From assembly GCF_018294505.1 (NCBI RefSeq), contig NC_057813.1:321183191-321247190 (forward strand): 64,000 bases of DNA. Reading direction: 5' to 3'. Shown in pieces: positions 11,517-22,764 of this stretch (position 1 is the stretch's first letter; each line of letters opens with the position of its first letter). A model generated the notes under the pieces. The model was given only the letters and a program-made list of their open reading frames with translations, ran no database searches and was not told the origin of the DNA. Source of the stretch: Triticum aestivum. Its lineage: Eukaryota > Streptophyta > Magnoliopsida > Poales > Poaceae. The translations under genes and the position numbers were made by a program.

Positions 11517-12396
11517 TGTCGGCATCCTGGACTTGGGGGTATCCAGTCCTGCCTGCCTGCAGCCCACTGTGTGGCTTCATCAACGGCCTGGTATGGCCCA
11601 GCTTCTACACCAACACAGCAAGACCCTCGTGAGGGGCCAAGCCTCACGAGGCGGATGACGCCAACACCCCTGAAGGAGTGGCCTCCTCAGGAGGGCTCCT
11701 GAGGGGCAGAGAGTTCTATGCAGCTACCTCATGAGGCTCAGCTGACGTGAGCTATGACAACCCAGACCAGGCGGGCGCCAGGCAGGTGCAGAGCGCAGGT
11801 TTCCTCTTGGTGCAAGGGAGGCAAGCCACATGCGCGGAGTCCCGAGGAATCAACCAAAGGTTTCCATTCTGGTGCAACAAGACCAAGACCGCCAGGCGCC
11901 AGGACGGAGGTCATCACCAAGCCCACCGCAGCGTCACGACCAGAGGCTTTTCATAGGCGAAGACTACTCTTGTCAGGATAGACTGTACTACTTTTCCTCC
12001 TTCAAATCCCACCATTGTGGAATCCCTTCCCGCTCATATTTGGGAAGAGGACCAAGGCCACTATATATAGGAATTAGCCACCACCATAGTGGGGGGAGAT
12101 CCATTCCGACCAGAGCACAACACCAGCTCAAGAACACCTCACCTCCTGAGGCTTGTTCATCCTTTGCACTAGTTCATCCATAGCCCCTCGAGGCAATCCA
12201 CCACACTACACTGGATTAGGGTATTACACCACAATGGTGGCCCGAACTAGTATAAACCTCTGTGTCTTTGTGTCTCTATGAGCTCGACGCGCTAGGCTAG
12301 GGAGGATCGTGAGTAGGCAGGCTGGGCAGGTTGAGATCTTCGCACACACCCCAGAGTTTGAACCTCTCAAGGTTTGCTGGACCCCGAAATCCGACA
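11517..12396 (+). repeat. 5' LTR of element 1
   Basis: Begins TGTCGGCATCCTGGACTTGG and ends CCCCGAAATCCGACA. A TATATATA box lies at 12062-12069 with about 330 bp of transcribed LTR downstream. It matches 21907-22759 along its length, with small length differences. Confidence 0.9.
12062..12069 (+). promoter_or_regulatory. TATA box in element 1 5' LTR
   Basis: TATATATA in the context ccac-TATATATA-gg; the same box occurs at 22425-22432 in the 3' LTR. Promoter role is inferred from position. Confidence 0.6.
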
Positions 12397-12398
12397 TT

Positions 12399-12416
12399 TG
12401 GCACTCCAGGTAGGGG
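12399..12416 (+). promoter_or_regulatory. Primer binding site motif of element 1
   Basis: TGGCACTCCAGGTAGGGG follows the LTR after two bases. Element 2 has TGGCGCGCCAGGTAGGG at the same place (45648). This leader motif is shared with grass Tat-type elements such as RIRE2 and Cinful. I do not assign the tRNA. Confidence 0.65.
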
Positions 12417-12459
12417 TGTGTCGGATCCTCTCTTCCAACGTTCCATCCGTATCAGTTCC

Positions 12460-13746
12460 GACATCTCCTTGGACAACGCGCGCAGGGCTCGCGCCGAGCA
12501 CCGGGCCGCGGTCGCCGCCCACGTCGCTCAGACGGCTCAGGCGGATGACGGTTGTGCCCGCCATGCTCCTCCTCCGGTGGCCAACGCAGCCACGGGCCCT
12601 GCCGGCCACGAGCAGGAAGCTTCATTGCTGCACCCGTCGGTGCACCGTGATGGCCGCACCTCTACTCCGTCACTGACTCCAGCAGCTTCTTCATCCCACG
12701 CACGCTGCGGTCAGGTGGACGCGCAGGCCGCTCTGCTCATAGCGCGGGAGCTTCTTCGCTACCATCCGGTGGGTGATCTCTACGAGGAGTGGCTCGAGCG
12801 TATCGCCGAGCTCATCAGCGTCGCGCACGGGGGCTTCGATGGGCCGGCTCGCTCGCTGCCTCAGCAACCACCTGCAGCGGGCGATGTCGTGCACGTGGCT
12901 CTTCCTCCGCCTCCTGCCGGGGCGCCATCATAGAGCCAAGGCATATGGCTCCAGGGCACGATCCACAGCGCCCAGCGCCGGCACGGGAAAACATGAGCTG
13001 CCAGGTGGTGCAAAATCCCCAAGGAGAAGCGCGCGTGCTTCCAGCACCCCAACACTAGGCTCGCGAGCCGCCACAGGAGGTGGCAGTGTGCGTACACCAA
13101 GACTACGTTCCACCCCCTCGATGACCTCTGGTGGCTACGGCAGGATGCCGCACGTTCACTGTGGAGCTTCGCAACATCGTCTGGCCAAGCAAGTTCAAGC
13201 CTGACCTACCTCCACGCTATGACGGCACCACATACCCCGTCGAGTTCCTACAACTTTACGAGCTGAGCATCGAGGCGGCCAACGGCGACGAGAAGATGAT
13301 GGCAAACTGGTTCCCGATGGCCCTCACGGATGGCGCACATTCTTGTCTCCTAAACCTGACTGAGGGGTCGATTTCTTCCTAGGAGGAGATGCGCAGCCGC
13401 TTCATCACCAACTTCCAGGGCACGCGCGACCGTCCGCCGGCCGCGGGCAACCTGCACCGCGTCAAGCAGCAGCCTGGAGAGACCCTGCATAAGTATATCC
13501 AGCGCTTCAACAACGTCCGCCTCAAGATTCCCAAGGTGTATGACGAGGCCATCATCTCCGCATTCACCGATGGCGTCTACGATGTCAAGATGAAGGAGGA
13601 TCTAGCCATCCACGAGGACCTCTGCACCACTCTGGAGATGTTCAACATGGTGAACAAGTGTGCGAGGGCTGAGGAAGGATGCCTCTCCCTCCTCGAGCTC
13701 CTTGATGCTGACCCAGAAGACAAGAAGACCAAGGCCAAGGACACAT
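12460..13746 (+). pseudogene. Element 1 gag
   Basis: The structural protein that packages element RNA. The frame from the leader is open to 12933 and is rich in Ala and Pro, as in Tat gag N-termini. The conserved core begins near 13150 (CRTFTVELRN, then YDGTTYPVEFLQLYELSIEA) and continues after a TAG at 13379-13381. The second half (LHKYIQRFNNVRLKIPKV, then NKCARAEEG) aligns with element 2 gag (LRKYIQRFSSVQHNIPDV, DKCARAEEG). Frame changes and the stop make it non-functional. Confidence 0.75.
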
Positions 13747-13817
13747 AGCGCAAGGGGCCAGTAGTGCTAGCAGCGGAGCCGGAGACCAAGCGCGGTTGCG
13801 ACCACCCTGAGTGATCC

Positions 13818-14255
13818 ATGGGGAAGCGGTCGTTCTGCGCCTTCCACAACTTCTACGGCCACAACACCAGCGACTGCCAGGAGCTCAGGGCTCTCCATGA
13901 CGGGCGCCTCGGTCGATGCCCCGAGCACAACGATCGAGGCTACGATCATGGAGGTGGCCGAGGTGGAGGATGCTGGGATGGACGCGACCGCCATCAGGAG
14001 TGGCGCGACCAGCCTCGTGAGCACCACTGGCAGGACCAGCCTCACGAGGGCAGCTGGAGGGAGAAGCCTCGTGAGGACCGCCCTCAAGGCAACACAGCTT
14101 TGCCTCCTCTGCATCCACTGCCAAGAAGGTATGAAGATCACCACCAAGACGAGGGGCTGGGGGCTTCTAGGAGCCTCGGGCCATTGCCTGCATCTTGGGC
14201 GGCTCGCAGGCCCCGGCTTCCCACCGTGTCTTCAAGAAGTTCACGCGCAAGGTGA
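13818..14255 (+). pseudogene. Element 1 gag zinc-finger region
   Basis: The frame encodes CAFHNFYGHNTSDC, a Cys-His-His-Cys spacing like the CKIHCTKGHDLQSC of element 2. A basic, Gly/Arg/His-rich stretch follows, fitting a nucleic-acid-binding tail. It lies between gag and protease, out of frame with both. Confidence 0.6.
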
Positions 14256-14795
14256 ATGCAGTGCTCCCCAAGCTTGAAGCAACTCGCCCTCTCAAGTGGT
14301 CCAAATGCGTCATCACCTTCGACTCCACAGACCGGCTCAAGTGTGCGGCCACCGCTGGCGCTCCCCATGCTCTGCTCCCCCGTCATCAGCAACGTGACCA
14401 TCACCAAGACTCTCATCGATGCCGGGGCAGGGCTCAATGTTCTCTCCGTAAAGACAATCAACATGCTCCACGTGCCATACTACCAGCTGCACCCCACCAA
14501 GCCATTCTCAGAGTGACCGATGGATCAACACACCCGATCGGCAGGTTCGCCTCCCAGTCACCTTCGGCAAGCGCAACAACTACCGCACCGAGCTCATTGA
14601 CTTCGATGTCGCCGACATCCGCCCGCCCTACAACGCCATCCTTGGGTACCCAGCACTGGCCAAGTTCATGGCGGCCACACAGCATGGCTACACCGTCCTC
14701 AAGATGCCAGGAAGCGGCGGCATCATCACGGTCGCCTACCAAGAGAAGGATGCGGTGTGCTCCCTCGAGCGCGCTTTCTAGGCTATAGCAGTTGA
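14256..14795 (+). pseudogene. Element 1 retropepsin-like protease
   Basis: TKTLIDAGAGLNVLSVKTI contains the aspartic protease active-site motif in the form DAGAG. After a stop at 14514-14516 and a frame change, the C-terminal half reads VTFGKRNNYRTELIDFDVAD and YNAILGYPALAKFMAA, matching the LGRPALAKFMAA flap-side motif of element 2. At least one stop and one frameshift disable it. Confidence 0.7.
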
Positions 14796-15099
14796 GAACC
14801 CAGAAGACAAAGACGGCGCCCTCCCTCCTGAGGTCACCCCAAGACGAAGAAGTTGTAGCTGGGCAGGGGTCTTGTGAGGGAGCACCACTCGAGGACGCGG
14901 TGCTGAGTCTCGCATCTCCGGACATGGCGCCTTCACCCATTGCATAGGAAGGCGCACTGGGCGCCCCTCTCATGCTGGGCTCGGGAGCTCTCCTCTGGAG
15001 GGCCTCAGACCTAGCCAATGTCGCGAGACCGGCGCTCGGGCACCATGTGGAGGTGCTCTTCAGAGCATGCTTCCCAGGAGAAGGCAAGAGGCGTGAGGC

Positions 15100-15472
15100 A
15101 CAAGGCGCTTAGGAGTTCATCAGCAGGGCAATGGAGGAGATTCAGGAAGGAAGGATTCTGCAAGGCGATCGTTGCCTGCCGCGAGGCGGAGCTCACTGCC
15201 CTAGCGAGGGTAAGGAGTTCCGCGTCTGCATCGACATCACCGTGCTCAACAGGGCCGTGTCTCGGTAGCTCATGTGGCCGTCTCATGTCGGCCGATGCGA
15301 GGGTCCGCCTCACAGCTACGTCCGCATGCCTTTTGGCCCGGCGGGCACGGCTCAGGCGTTCTAGCGCTGCATGAGGGACGCTCAGGCAGCCTGCGAAGCC
15401 AGGTACCAGGCGATCTTGGCAGAGATGGAGGAGCGTCCTCGGGAGCCTTTCGGTCCCTCCGAGCCTCCCTAG
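15100..15472 (+). pseudogene. Element 1 reverse transcriptase stub
   Basis: Only the first RT motifs survive: EFRVCIDITVLNRAVSR (like WRLCIDFTDVNKACPK of element 2) and, shortly after, YVRMPFGPAGTAQAF. A tail EARYQAILAEMEERPREPFG follows, then a stop. The YxDD motif and all later RT, RNase H and integrase are absent. A shorter, colinear stub lies in element 3 at 58610-58890, so this architecture is shared by the family. Confidence 0.7.
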
Positions 15473-16688
15473 GCTCGAGACCGGAGCGGCCCATGAGGAA
15501 TGATTTCTGCAGCGCGCATTTATTGGCTACTTCAGCAACGGTACCAGGTGACATCTCCCTAGTTCATTCAGTTGGGGGCCGCCCCTCGGGCTGCATCATC
15601 CCCAGGCCGTGTGGGTCCGTCCCTACGGCATGTATCCCCTTTTGCATTTTATCAAAGCAAGTTACAATCCTTTGCAAACTACTTTTGAATTATTGACTGC
15701 CTGACCGGCGCTTCGTCGCTAAGAACGTCTTGCGCCCTTGCAAGCCCTCCCACGACTGCCTCATGATTAAGGAATGTCACGACGTCTATGCTCGGGTCCA
15801 TCCCTGCAGCGTCGCTAAACCCAAGTAGCTGAGCTCTAGCTCACTGGCTAGCCCCGTGTATGTCGCCTCCCGTGGCTCTTGGTGCCTTGTTCTCGCATGA
15901 GCTAATCGTGAGTGGATGAGTGAGGGCGCGCGACCTGGTGCCCCCGTGGCCACGGGAACCGCACGCTGGTTGTTTTTCTTCAGGATCTTCGCGTGAGAAG
16001 ACTGGGCACGGCGTGTGTGGTCGGGTATGTCCCTGCAACTTCGACAAATCCAGCGGCTGAGCTCTGTCTGGCAGGCCGGTCCGGTTTACGTCACCTCCTG
16101 GGGTCGTTGGTGTCTGGCCATCTCATGCAATAACCTCAGGAAACTCATTCGGTGCAGGCTGCCTAACCATCTTGCAGGAACAACCCAAGCATCTCTAATC
16201 AAGACCAGGCGCAACCCGCCTTGAGGTAGGGCCTCGTGAGTCCCGTGTTGGCTCACAGGTGCCCATATACACCTCCTCCAGCCATGCCGTGCAATCCATG
16301 TGTCAGGGCGGGGCTGTACACACCCGGGGGCTCTCCTTAGAGGGAGCCCCCTCCCAGACACCAGTGGAAGCACCATGCTCCGCGTTGGCCGTCGACACTG
16401 CCGAGGAGCGGCTATGCCCGTGAAAGAGCGGAAGCACTATGCTCCGCGCTGGTGATAAACAACTGGGCGTGGCCTCACGGCCGCGTTAACCTCAGGGAGC
16501 CTCCGGGCTCAGTGACTAGCCTCACCGCGCTGCTCTCCATCGGGAAGGTAGCACGAGGGGGATGGGCACGGGGGCTACGCTCAGGTCATGCCTGGCGTAT
16601 CCCACCTCGCCAGGCCTCACGGGCCTGGTCTTCACGAACCCCTCCCAAGCAAGAGCTCGGCGAGGGAAAGGTAGGATGGTCTGTTCAT
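15473..16688 (+). other. Element 1 non-coding region with two diverged 229-bp repeats
   Basis: No coding signal is seen. A block starting CGGGTCCATCCCTGCAGC at 15792 recurs as CGGGTATGTCCCTGCAAC at 16021, both followed by gctgagctct, giving a period near 229 bp. Confidence 0.5.
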
Positions 16689-17215
16689 ACGTCAAGGGGG
16701 ACTCCTGAGCATCGCATCTCAGGAGTCTAACTGGTCACTTAGCCCCTCACCTCTTGGGCTCATCCTGGTGATCCGGACGACTCAACGAGGGCTGAGGTAT
16801 GCGCGGGGCCGGGCCCTGCCGACGCAGAACGCCAAGACCTGGCTGTCACCCTTCTCCTTCAAGTCGTTCGTACGTCAAGGGGGACCCCTGAGCATCGCGT
16901 CTTAGGAGCCTAACTGGTCATGTAGCCCCTCACCTCTTATGCTTGTCCTGGTGATCCGGACGACTCAACGATGGCTGAGGCACGCGCGGGGCCAGGCCCT
17001 GCCGACGCAGAACTCCAAGGCTTGCCCCTGCATCTTTTCCTAAGCTATTCGCACGTCAAGGAGGATTCCTGAACATCGCAACTCAGGAGCCTAACTGGTC
17101 ACGTATCCCCTCGCCTCTTGGGCTCGTCCTGGTGATCCGGACGACCCAAGGGCGACTGAGGTACGCGCGGGGCCTAGCTCTTCTGACGCAGAACAACAAA
17201 GCAAACGGAAAAGCT
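16689..17215 (+). repeat. Three tandem repeats of about 182 bp
   Basis: Units start with ACGTCAAGG at 16689, 16872 and 17053. Each continues through a 'cctgagcatcgc' block, 'ggtgatccggacgac' and 'gacgcagaac'. The third is slightly shorter. Tandem repeats between pol and the 3' LTR are common in Tat-lineage elements. Confidence 0.85.
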
Positions 17216-17338
17216 GAAGGAGCATAATCTAGTTATTACAAGACATATTGTTCCAAGCAAATAGTTTTAAACGCCTCCCCGAGGCATGTCGCATGGTGCG
17301 GGATAAACAAGCAAAAGTAGAATCTCCCGGCCACCTCC

Positions 17339-18575
17339 TCAGACTTGGGCATCACTGCTGCCCGCCAGCAGAGCCTCATCATTGGGCGCGTCACCCGTTC
17401 CACGGGCTTCAGTCGGAGGACCAACGACCAGGTACTTGCTCAGCATGGCGTCCACGGAGCTCTTCACCGCGGCAGCAGTAGCATCCCGGGAGACGGCATC
17501 CACCGGAGTAAGGAAGGAGGAGAGGTTGAAGCTGGCATCCTGGAGATAAAGATGGCTGAAGATGCACGTGAGAGCCGAGGAAGAAAGCGTGCGTGCATCA
17601 CCTTCCACCAAGGATGTAAACCCGTCGAAAGCATCATCGAGCAGCTCCATGACTTCAGGAAGTAAAGGAGCAGGGCTCTCCCTCGGGGTCGTCACCACCG
17701 CATTTTCCGAGGGACCGTCTCCAAAGAGTGCCTTCTGGGCCTTGTGGAAGCGTGCCTCAAGAGAGGAGAGGGTGTCGCGCTCCATGGCGGCCACCTTCTT
17801 GTCCTCAGTCTAGGCCACTTTGGCTGCCTCCGCCTCCTCCTTCATCTTCATCAGGCGGTCGCGCTCTCCAGCCTACTCTAAGGCCGTCTTCTTCACCTCG
17901 GCGTCTCGGCTGGCGACGACAGCTTCCTGGGCCTTCAGCTTCTCCTCACGCTCCTGGAGCTGGCATGCCTGGGTGGCCAGCTGGTCCTGGAGAGTCTTCA
18001 GATCAGCCTCCGCCACACGACACCGGTTCTCAGCTTATGTGGCCTTCTTCTACGCCAGGTCGCGCGCCGTAGCGGCCACCCCAAGCGCCTTCCGGGCCTC
18101 CACCGTAGAGCCCCAGGCACGAACAGACGCGTCAGCCTTGAGCCAACCAAAGATCAGCCTTAGGCGTCCTTGCGCTAAACGACGATCTAGGCCCTGAAGC
18201 TCACCCTGGAGGAGGTCCAGCGCTGCCCTGGCCTCTTCTAGGGTCCCGGAGGGAGCGGGAACACCGTGACGGCCACACGCTAGGCAAGGGAGGAGACGCC
18301 CTCAGCACCAAGGCAGAAGAAACCTCAGCCTCAGGAAGGACCGGGGGCTCTGGAGACTCGTTGTCCTCAGCGACCGCGACAAGGCTGGGTGCCGGAGGAG
18401 TCAGGCCTGCCAAAAGCACTAGCACCTCCTGAGGATGGGCATCCATGTCCTCCAGAGATGGCTTCACCTCTGGAGGCGCGGGGGCGGCGGCATTCTTCTT
18501 CACCGGGGCCGCGGAGACCACTTCATCGCTCGCGGCCGCGGCAACCTCCGTGCCCTCCTTCTGCTTCTTCGACAA
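17339..18575 (-). pseudogene. Element 1 antisense ORF, coiled-coil C-terminal part
   Basis: Minus-strand frames give a long Ala/Glu/Lys/Gln-rich heptad-like stretch and end with MAAMERDTLSSLEARFHKAQ and ELLDDAFDGFTSLVEG. The N-terminal piece starts with KKQKEGTEVAAAA and is Pro/Ala-rich. This matches the layout of the last exon of the element 2 antisense gene. Several stops and frame changes are present. A GT...AG stretch at 18576-18650 could be an intron, but the flanking reading frames do not match in phase, so a small indel or a wrong splice site is likely. Confidence 0.5.
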
Positions 18576-18650
18576 CTGTTGCTTAATGACAGGAGAATAC
18601 GTTCAGCACCGCTTCAAGAACCGATAAGCAAGGATAAGGGAGAAACTCAC

Positions 18651-21543
18651 TGGTCAACAAAGGCGTAGCGCCTCTTCATGCTCAGTAGCGGGCACTGGGG
18701 CAGAGCAGCTGGCACCGAGCTCTTGGAAGCAGGAGAGCTTGAGGTTGGCGCCGCTTGAGGCGGTGTCGGCGAAGGTGGGCTGCTGCCCAGAGAAATCACC
18801 GCGGTCCTGCTTTTCTTCACAACCGCTCACTTGTGCTACTTCAAGGAGGCCACCCCAGACCTCGTGGTGACCCCTGGAGGGCGTGGCACCTCCACCACTG
18901 GGGGCTCGTCATCATCATCATCGTCCGGAAGGTCGCGCAGGAGGTCCCTTTGCTCCGGGGCAGAGGATTCGTCCACAACCTCATCCTCGGTGGCCTCAGA
19001 GGATTGGCCGTCCGAGGAGAGGAGCACCAAGGTAGTAGGCGGCAAGGAAGACCCCAGCCGCACAAACCCGAGCTCGTCGAAGACAGGCATGGCCGCGACA
19101 ACCTCCTCGGTGTCGTCACGGCAGTACAGTGGAAGCCAGCCCTCCGGAGGGTCGCTCGGGTCCTTTCCCGTCAGGTAGAGCAACACCTTGTTCAGCTCCT
19201 CCTCGGGAAGGGGATCTCGGTGCAGGCGGATATTGTCGTCATCACCACCAAGGTTCCACAAGGGACGGGGGCGGTCTTGAAGCGGCGCAACGTGCTGCTT
19301 CAGGAACTCCCTGATGAGCATGGCCCCCGTCAGCTTCGTGTTCTTCAGCTCCTTATCCATCTTCCTCACGAATGATGTCAGGGAAGGGTCGGTGATTTTC
19401 TCAGATTTCCACCACTTGTCGGAGACGGGGAATGCGGTCGGCAGCTTCAACGAGCTCTGGGAGCTCTTGGCATCCATCAACACCCACCTCTTCACGACAT
19501 CCTCCACCTTCTTCCCGGCGCGGGAGATTGCGTTACCACCCCGCGCCACGATCAAACCGATGCACCCGACCGGATTGTCGCTGGTCTTGTGAAGATAGAA
19601 GAAATGGCGGAACAGGGCAACGGAGGGCAGCACGCCCATGAACACCTCACAATAGAAGGCGAAGAGGGACAAAAGGAGGATGGAGTTGGCATGGATGTTT
19701 GATACGTCTCCAACGTATCTATAATTTTTTATTGTTCCATGCTATTATATTACATGTTTTGAATGATTATGGGCTTTATTATACACTTTTATATTACTTT
19801 TGGGACTAACCTATTAACCGGAGGCCCAGCCCATATTGCTATTTTATTGCCTGTTTCAGTATTTCGAAGAAAAGGAATATCAAACGGAGTCCAAACGTAA
19901 CGAAACCTTTGGCAGCGTGATTTTTTCGAAGAATATCATCCAGGAGACTTGGAGTTCACGTCAGAAGAGCCACGAGGAGGCCACGAGATAGGAGGGTACC
20001 CCCCTACTGGGTGCACCCCCTGTCTCATGGGCCCCTTGAGCACCTCCCGACCGACTTCTTTCGCCTATATAAGCCTACATACCCTAAAAACATCGAATAT
20101 CAAGATAGACCGGGAGTTCCGCCGCCGCAAGCCTCTGTAGCCACCAAAAAACTCTCGGGAGCCCGTTCTGGCACCCTATTGGAGGGGGATCCCTCACCGG
20201 TGGCCATCTTCATCATCCCGGTGCTATCCATGACGAGGAGGGAGTAGTTCACCCTCGAGGCTGAGGGTATGTACCAGTAGCTATGTGTTTGATCTCTCTA
20301 TCTCTCATGTTCTCTCTTGTGTTCCCTCTATGGCACGATCTTGATGTATCCTGAGCTTTGCTATTATAGTTGCATCTTATGATGTTGCTCCCCCTCTACT
20401 CTCTTGTGATGAATTGAGTTTCCCTCTTGAAGTTATCTTATTGGATTGACTCTTTGATTTGAGAACACTTGATGTATGTCTTGCCGTGTTTATCTGTGGT
20501 GACAATGGGATATCATGTGCCACTTGATGTATGTTTTGGTGACCAACTTGCGGGTTCTGCCCATGAACCTATGCATAGGGGTTGGCACACGTTTTCTTGA
20601 CTCTCCGGGAGGAACTTTGGGGCACTCTTTGAAGTACTTTGTGTTGGTTGGATGAATCTGAGATTGTGTGATGCATATCATATAATCATGCCCACGGATA
20701 CTTGAGGTGACAATGGAGTATCTAGGTGACATTAGGGTTTTGGTTGATTTGTGTCTTAACGTGTTATTCTAGTACGAACTCTTTAATAGATCGATACGAA
20801 AGAATAACTTTGAGGTGGTTTCGTGCCCTACCATAATCTCTATGTTTGTTCTCCTCTATTAGTGGCTTTGGAGTGACTCTTTGTTGCATGTTGAGGGATA
20901 GTTATATGATCTATCTATGTTATTATTGTTGAGAGAACTTGCACTAGTGAAAGTATGAACCCTAGGCCTTGTTTCCTATCATTGCAATACCGTTTATGCT
21001 CACTTTTATCATTAGTTACCGTGCTGTTTTTATATTTTCAGTTTACAAAAACCTTTATCTACCATCCATATTGCACTTGTTTCACCATCTCTTCGCCGAA
21101 CTAGTGCACCTATACAATTTACCATTGTATTGGGTGTGTTGGGGACACAAGAGACTCTTTGTTATTTGGTTGCATGGTTGTTTGAGAGAGACCATCTTCA
21201 TCCTATGCCTCCTATGGATTGATAAACCTTAGGTCATCCACTTGAGGGAAATTTGCTACTGTCCTACAAACCTGTGCACTTGCAGGCCCAACAACGTCTA
21301 CAAGAAGAAGGTTGTGTAGTAGACATCAATGTGGAGCGCTTGGAGACCATAGTGGTGAAGGATGGCAAAGAAGGGGGAGAACGGAGGTACCAGCCCGGAG
21401 AAGACGTCGTGCATGAAGAAGGGGAAGAAGTTGCTGCCCGCGGGCTCCGAGGCAGCTGTGGCGACCCGGAGTGCGGTCTTCTTCCACTCATTGTCGCCGC
21501 TCACCGTTAGGAGGAGCGTTGTCTGGAGCTTCTCCCCGGTCAC
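18651..21543 (-). pseudogene. Element 1 antisense ORF, N-terminal 'putative gypsy type transposon' domain, split by a solo LTR
   Basis: Read on the minus strand, the first part (21543-21329) encodes SNFFPFFMHDVFSGLVPPFS and HHYGLQALHI. The second part (19699-18839) encodes SLFAFYCEVFMGVLPSVALF and a long acidic tail ending near DDDDDDEPPVVEVP. The two halves align with one continuous domain in element 2 and resemble Pfam family PF04195 (putative gypsy type transposon). A 1629-bp solo LTR (19700-21328) separates them; removing it with one 5-bp duplication puts both in the same frame. A TAG at 18836-18838 ends the longest frame, and a TGA follows within a few codons. Function of this protein family is unknown. 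Confidence 0.6.
19700..21328 (+). mobile_element. Solo Gypsy LTR inserted in element 1, 1629 bp
   Basis: Begins TGATACGTCTCCAACGTATC and ends GTTGTGTAGTAGACATCA, the same ends as the minus-strand LTR at 26229-27889. Flanks are ATGTT (19695-19699) and ATGTG (21329-21333), a 4/5 target duplication. No internal region is present, so it is a solo LTR left by LTR-LTR recombination. A TATATAAG box lies at 20066-20073. Confidence 0.85.
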
Positions 21544-21890
21544 ACAGGGCGCCAGCAGCCCTGGCTCGTACTAGGCGGAGCCGATAGCCGAGGAAGAAAC
21601 CGGGATCTTCTGGCGGCCATCAGGTAGGAGAGTTGGTGGAGAATCGACAGATCAGGCGAGCTCTTACGCTGTGGGGAAAAATGGATCTGGAGCAAGAGAA
21701 AGAAGGAGCAATGAAAGCCTGGCGGCACCCCTTTTTGTCAGACAGGAGTAGTTGTCGAGGCAGCATGGTGAAACGGAGTCGTCCACGTCCAATCAATCGC
21801 TACGTGTCATCAAGGCCGCAGGCGGTTGGGACCCGCAGCGCTCCGCACTTGCCCTTTGGCTTCGCTTGGAAGCCAAGTCCGAGCACGCCT

Positions 21891-21906
21891 TGGGCCCAGG
21901 GGCTAC
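21891..21906 (+). promoter_or_regulatory. Polypurine tract of element 1
   Basis: TGGGCCCAGGGGCTAC immediately precedes the 3' LTR. Elements 2 and 3 have closely similar CCCGGGGGCT(A/C)C tracts. Confidence 0.65.
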
Positions 21907-22759
21907 TGTCGGTGTCCTGGACTTGGGGGTATCCAGTCCTGCCTGCCTGCAGCCCACCGCGTGGCTTCATCGACGACCTGGTACGACCCAGCTTCCACAC
22001 CAACACAACAAGTCCCTCGCGAGGGGCTAAGCCTCGTGAGGCGGACGACGCCAAGACCATTGAAGGAGTGGCCTCCTCAGGAGGGCTCCTGCGGGGAGGA
22101 GAGTTCTATGCAGCTACGTCATGAGGCTCAGCTGACATGAGCTATGACGACCAAGGCCAGGCGGGCACCAGGCAGGTGCAGAGCGTAGGTTTCCTCTTCG
22201 GTGAAAGGGAGGCAAGCCACATGCACGGAGTCCCGAGGAATCAGCCAAGACCGCTAGGACGGCAGGACGGAGGTCATCACCGAGCCCACCGCAGCGTCAC
22301 GACCAGTGGCTTTTCGCAGGCGAAGACTACTCTTGTCAGGATAGACTGTACTAATTGTCCCCCTTCAAAACCCGCCATTGTGGAATCCCTTCCTGCTTAT
22401 ATTTGGGAAGAGGACCAAGGCCACTATATATAGGACTTAGCCACCGCCATAGTGTGGGGAGATCCATTCCGACCAGAGCACCACACCAGCTCAAGAACAC
22501 CTCACCTCCCGAGGCTTGTTCATCCTTTGTACTAGTTCATCCATAGCCCCTCGAGGCAATCCACCACACCACACTGGATTAGGGTATGACACCACAATGG
22601 TGGCCCAAACCAGTATAAACCTCTGTGTCTTTGTGTCTCTGTGAGCTCGACGTGCTAGGCTAGGGAGGATCGCGAGTAGGCATGCTGGGCAGGTTGAGAT
22701 CTCCGCATGCACCCCAGAGTTCGAACCTCTCAAGGGTTGCCGGATCCCGAAATCCGCCA
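21907..22759 (+). repeat. 3' LTR of element 1
   Basis: Begins TGTCGGTGTCCTGGACTTGG and ends GATCCCGAAATCCGCCA. It is homologous to 11517-12396 but shortened by a few small deletions (for example near 22240). The TATA box is at 22425-22432. Confidence 0.9.
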
Positions 22760-22764
22760 CTGAG
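22760..22764 (+). repeat. Target site duplication CTGAG, right copy, of element 1
   Basis: Exact match to 11512-11516. Confidence 0.95.

Larger units (their letters stand above)
11517..22759 (+). mobile_element. Element 1: non-autonomous Tat-lineage Gypsy retrotransposon, 11.2 kb
   Basis: A structurally complete element with LTRs 11517-12396 and 21907-22759, exact 5-bp duplications CTGAG, a primer-site motif after the 5' LTR and a polypurine tract before the 3' LTR. Inside are degraded gag, zinc-finger and protease pieces, an RT stub lacking the catalytic core, a long non-coding region with tandem repeats, and an antisense ORF. No integrase is seen. By eye there are 20-25 differences in the first 200 bases of the two LTRs, so it is an old insertion. 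The Tat/Retand assignment rests on the leader motif, gag similarity to element 2 and the antisense ORF. Confidence 0.85.

Noticed and set aside
16689..17215. Direct repeats as a possible CRISPR or origin iteron array
   Set aside because: Units are about 182 bp with no separate spacers and lie inside a retrotransposon.
18576..18650. GT-AG intron in the element 1 antisense ORF
   Set aside because: Sites look good but the flanking frames do not match in phase, so I mention it only as a possibility.
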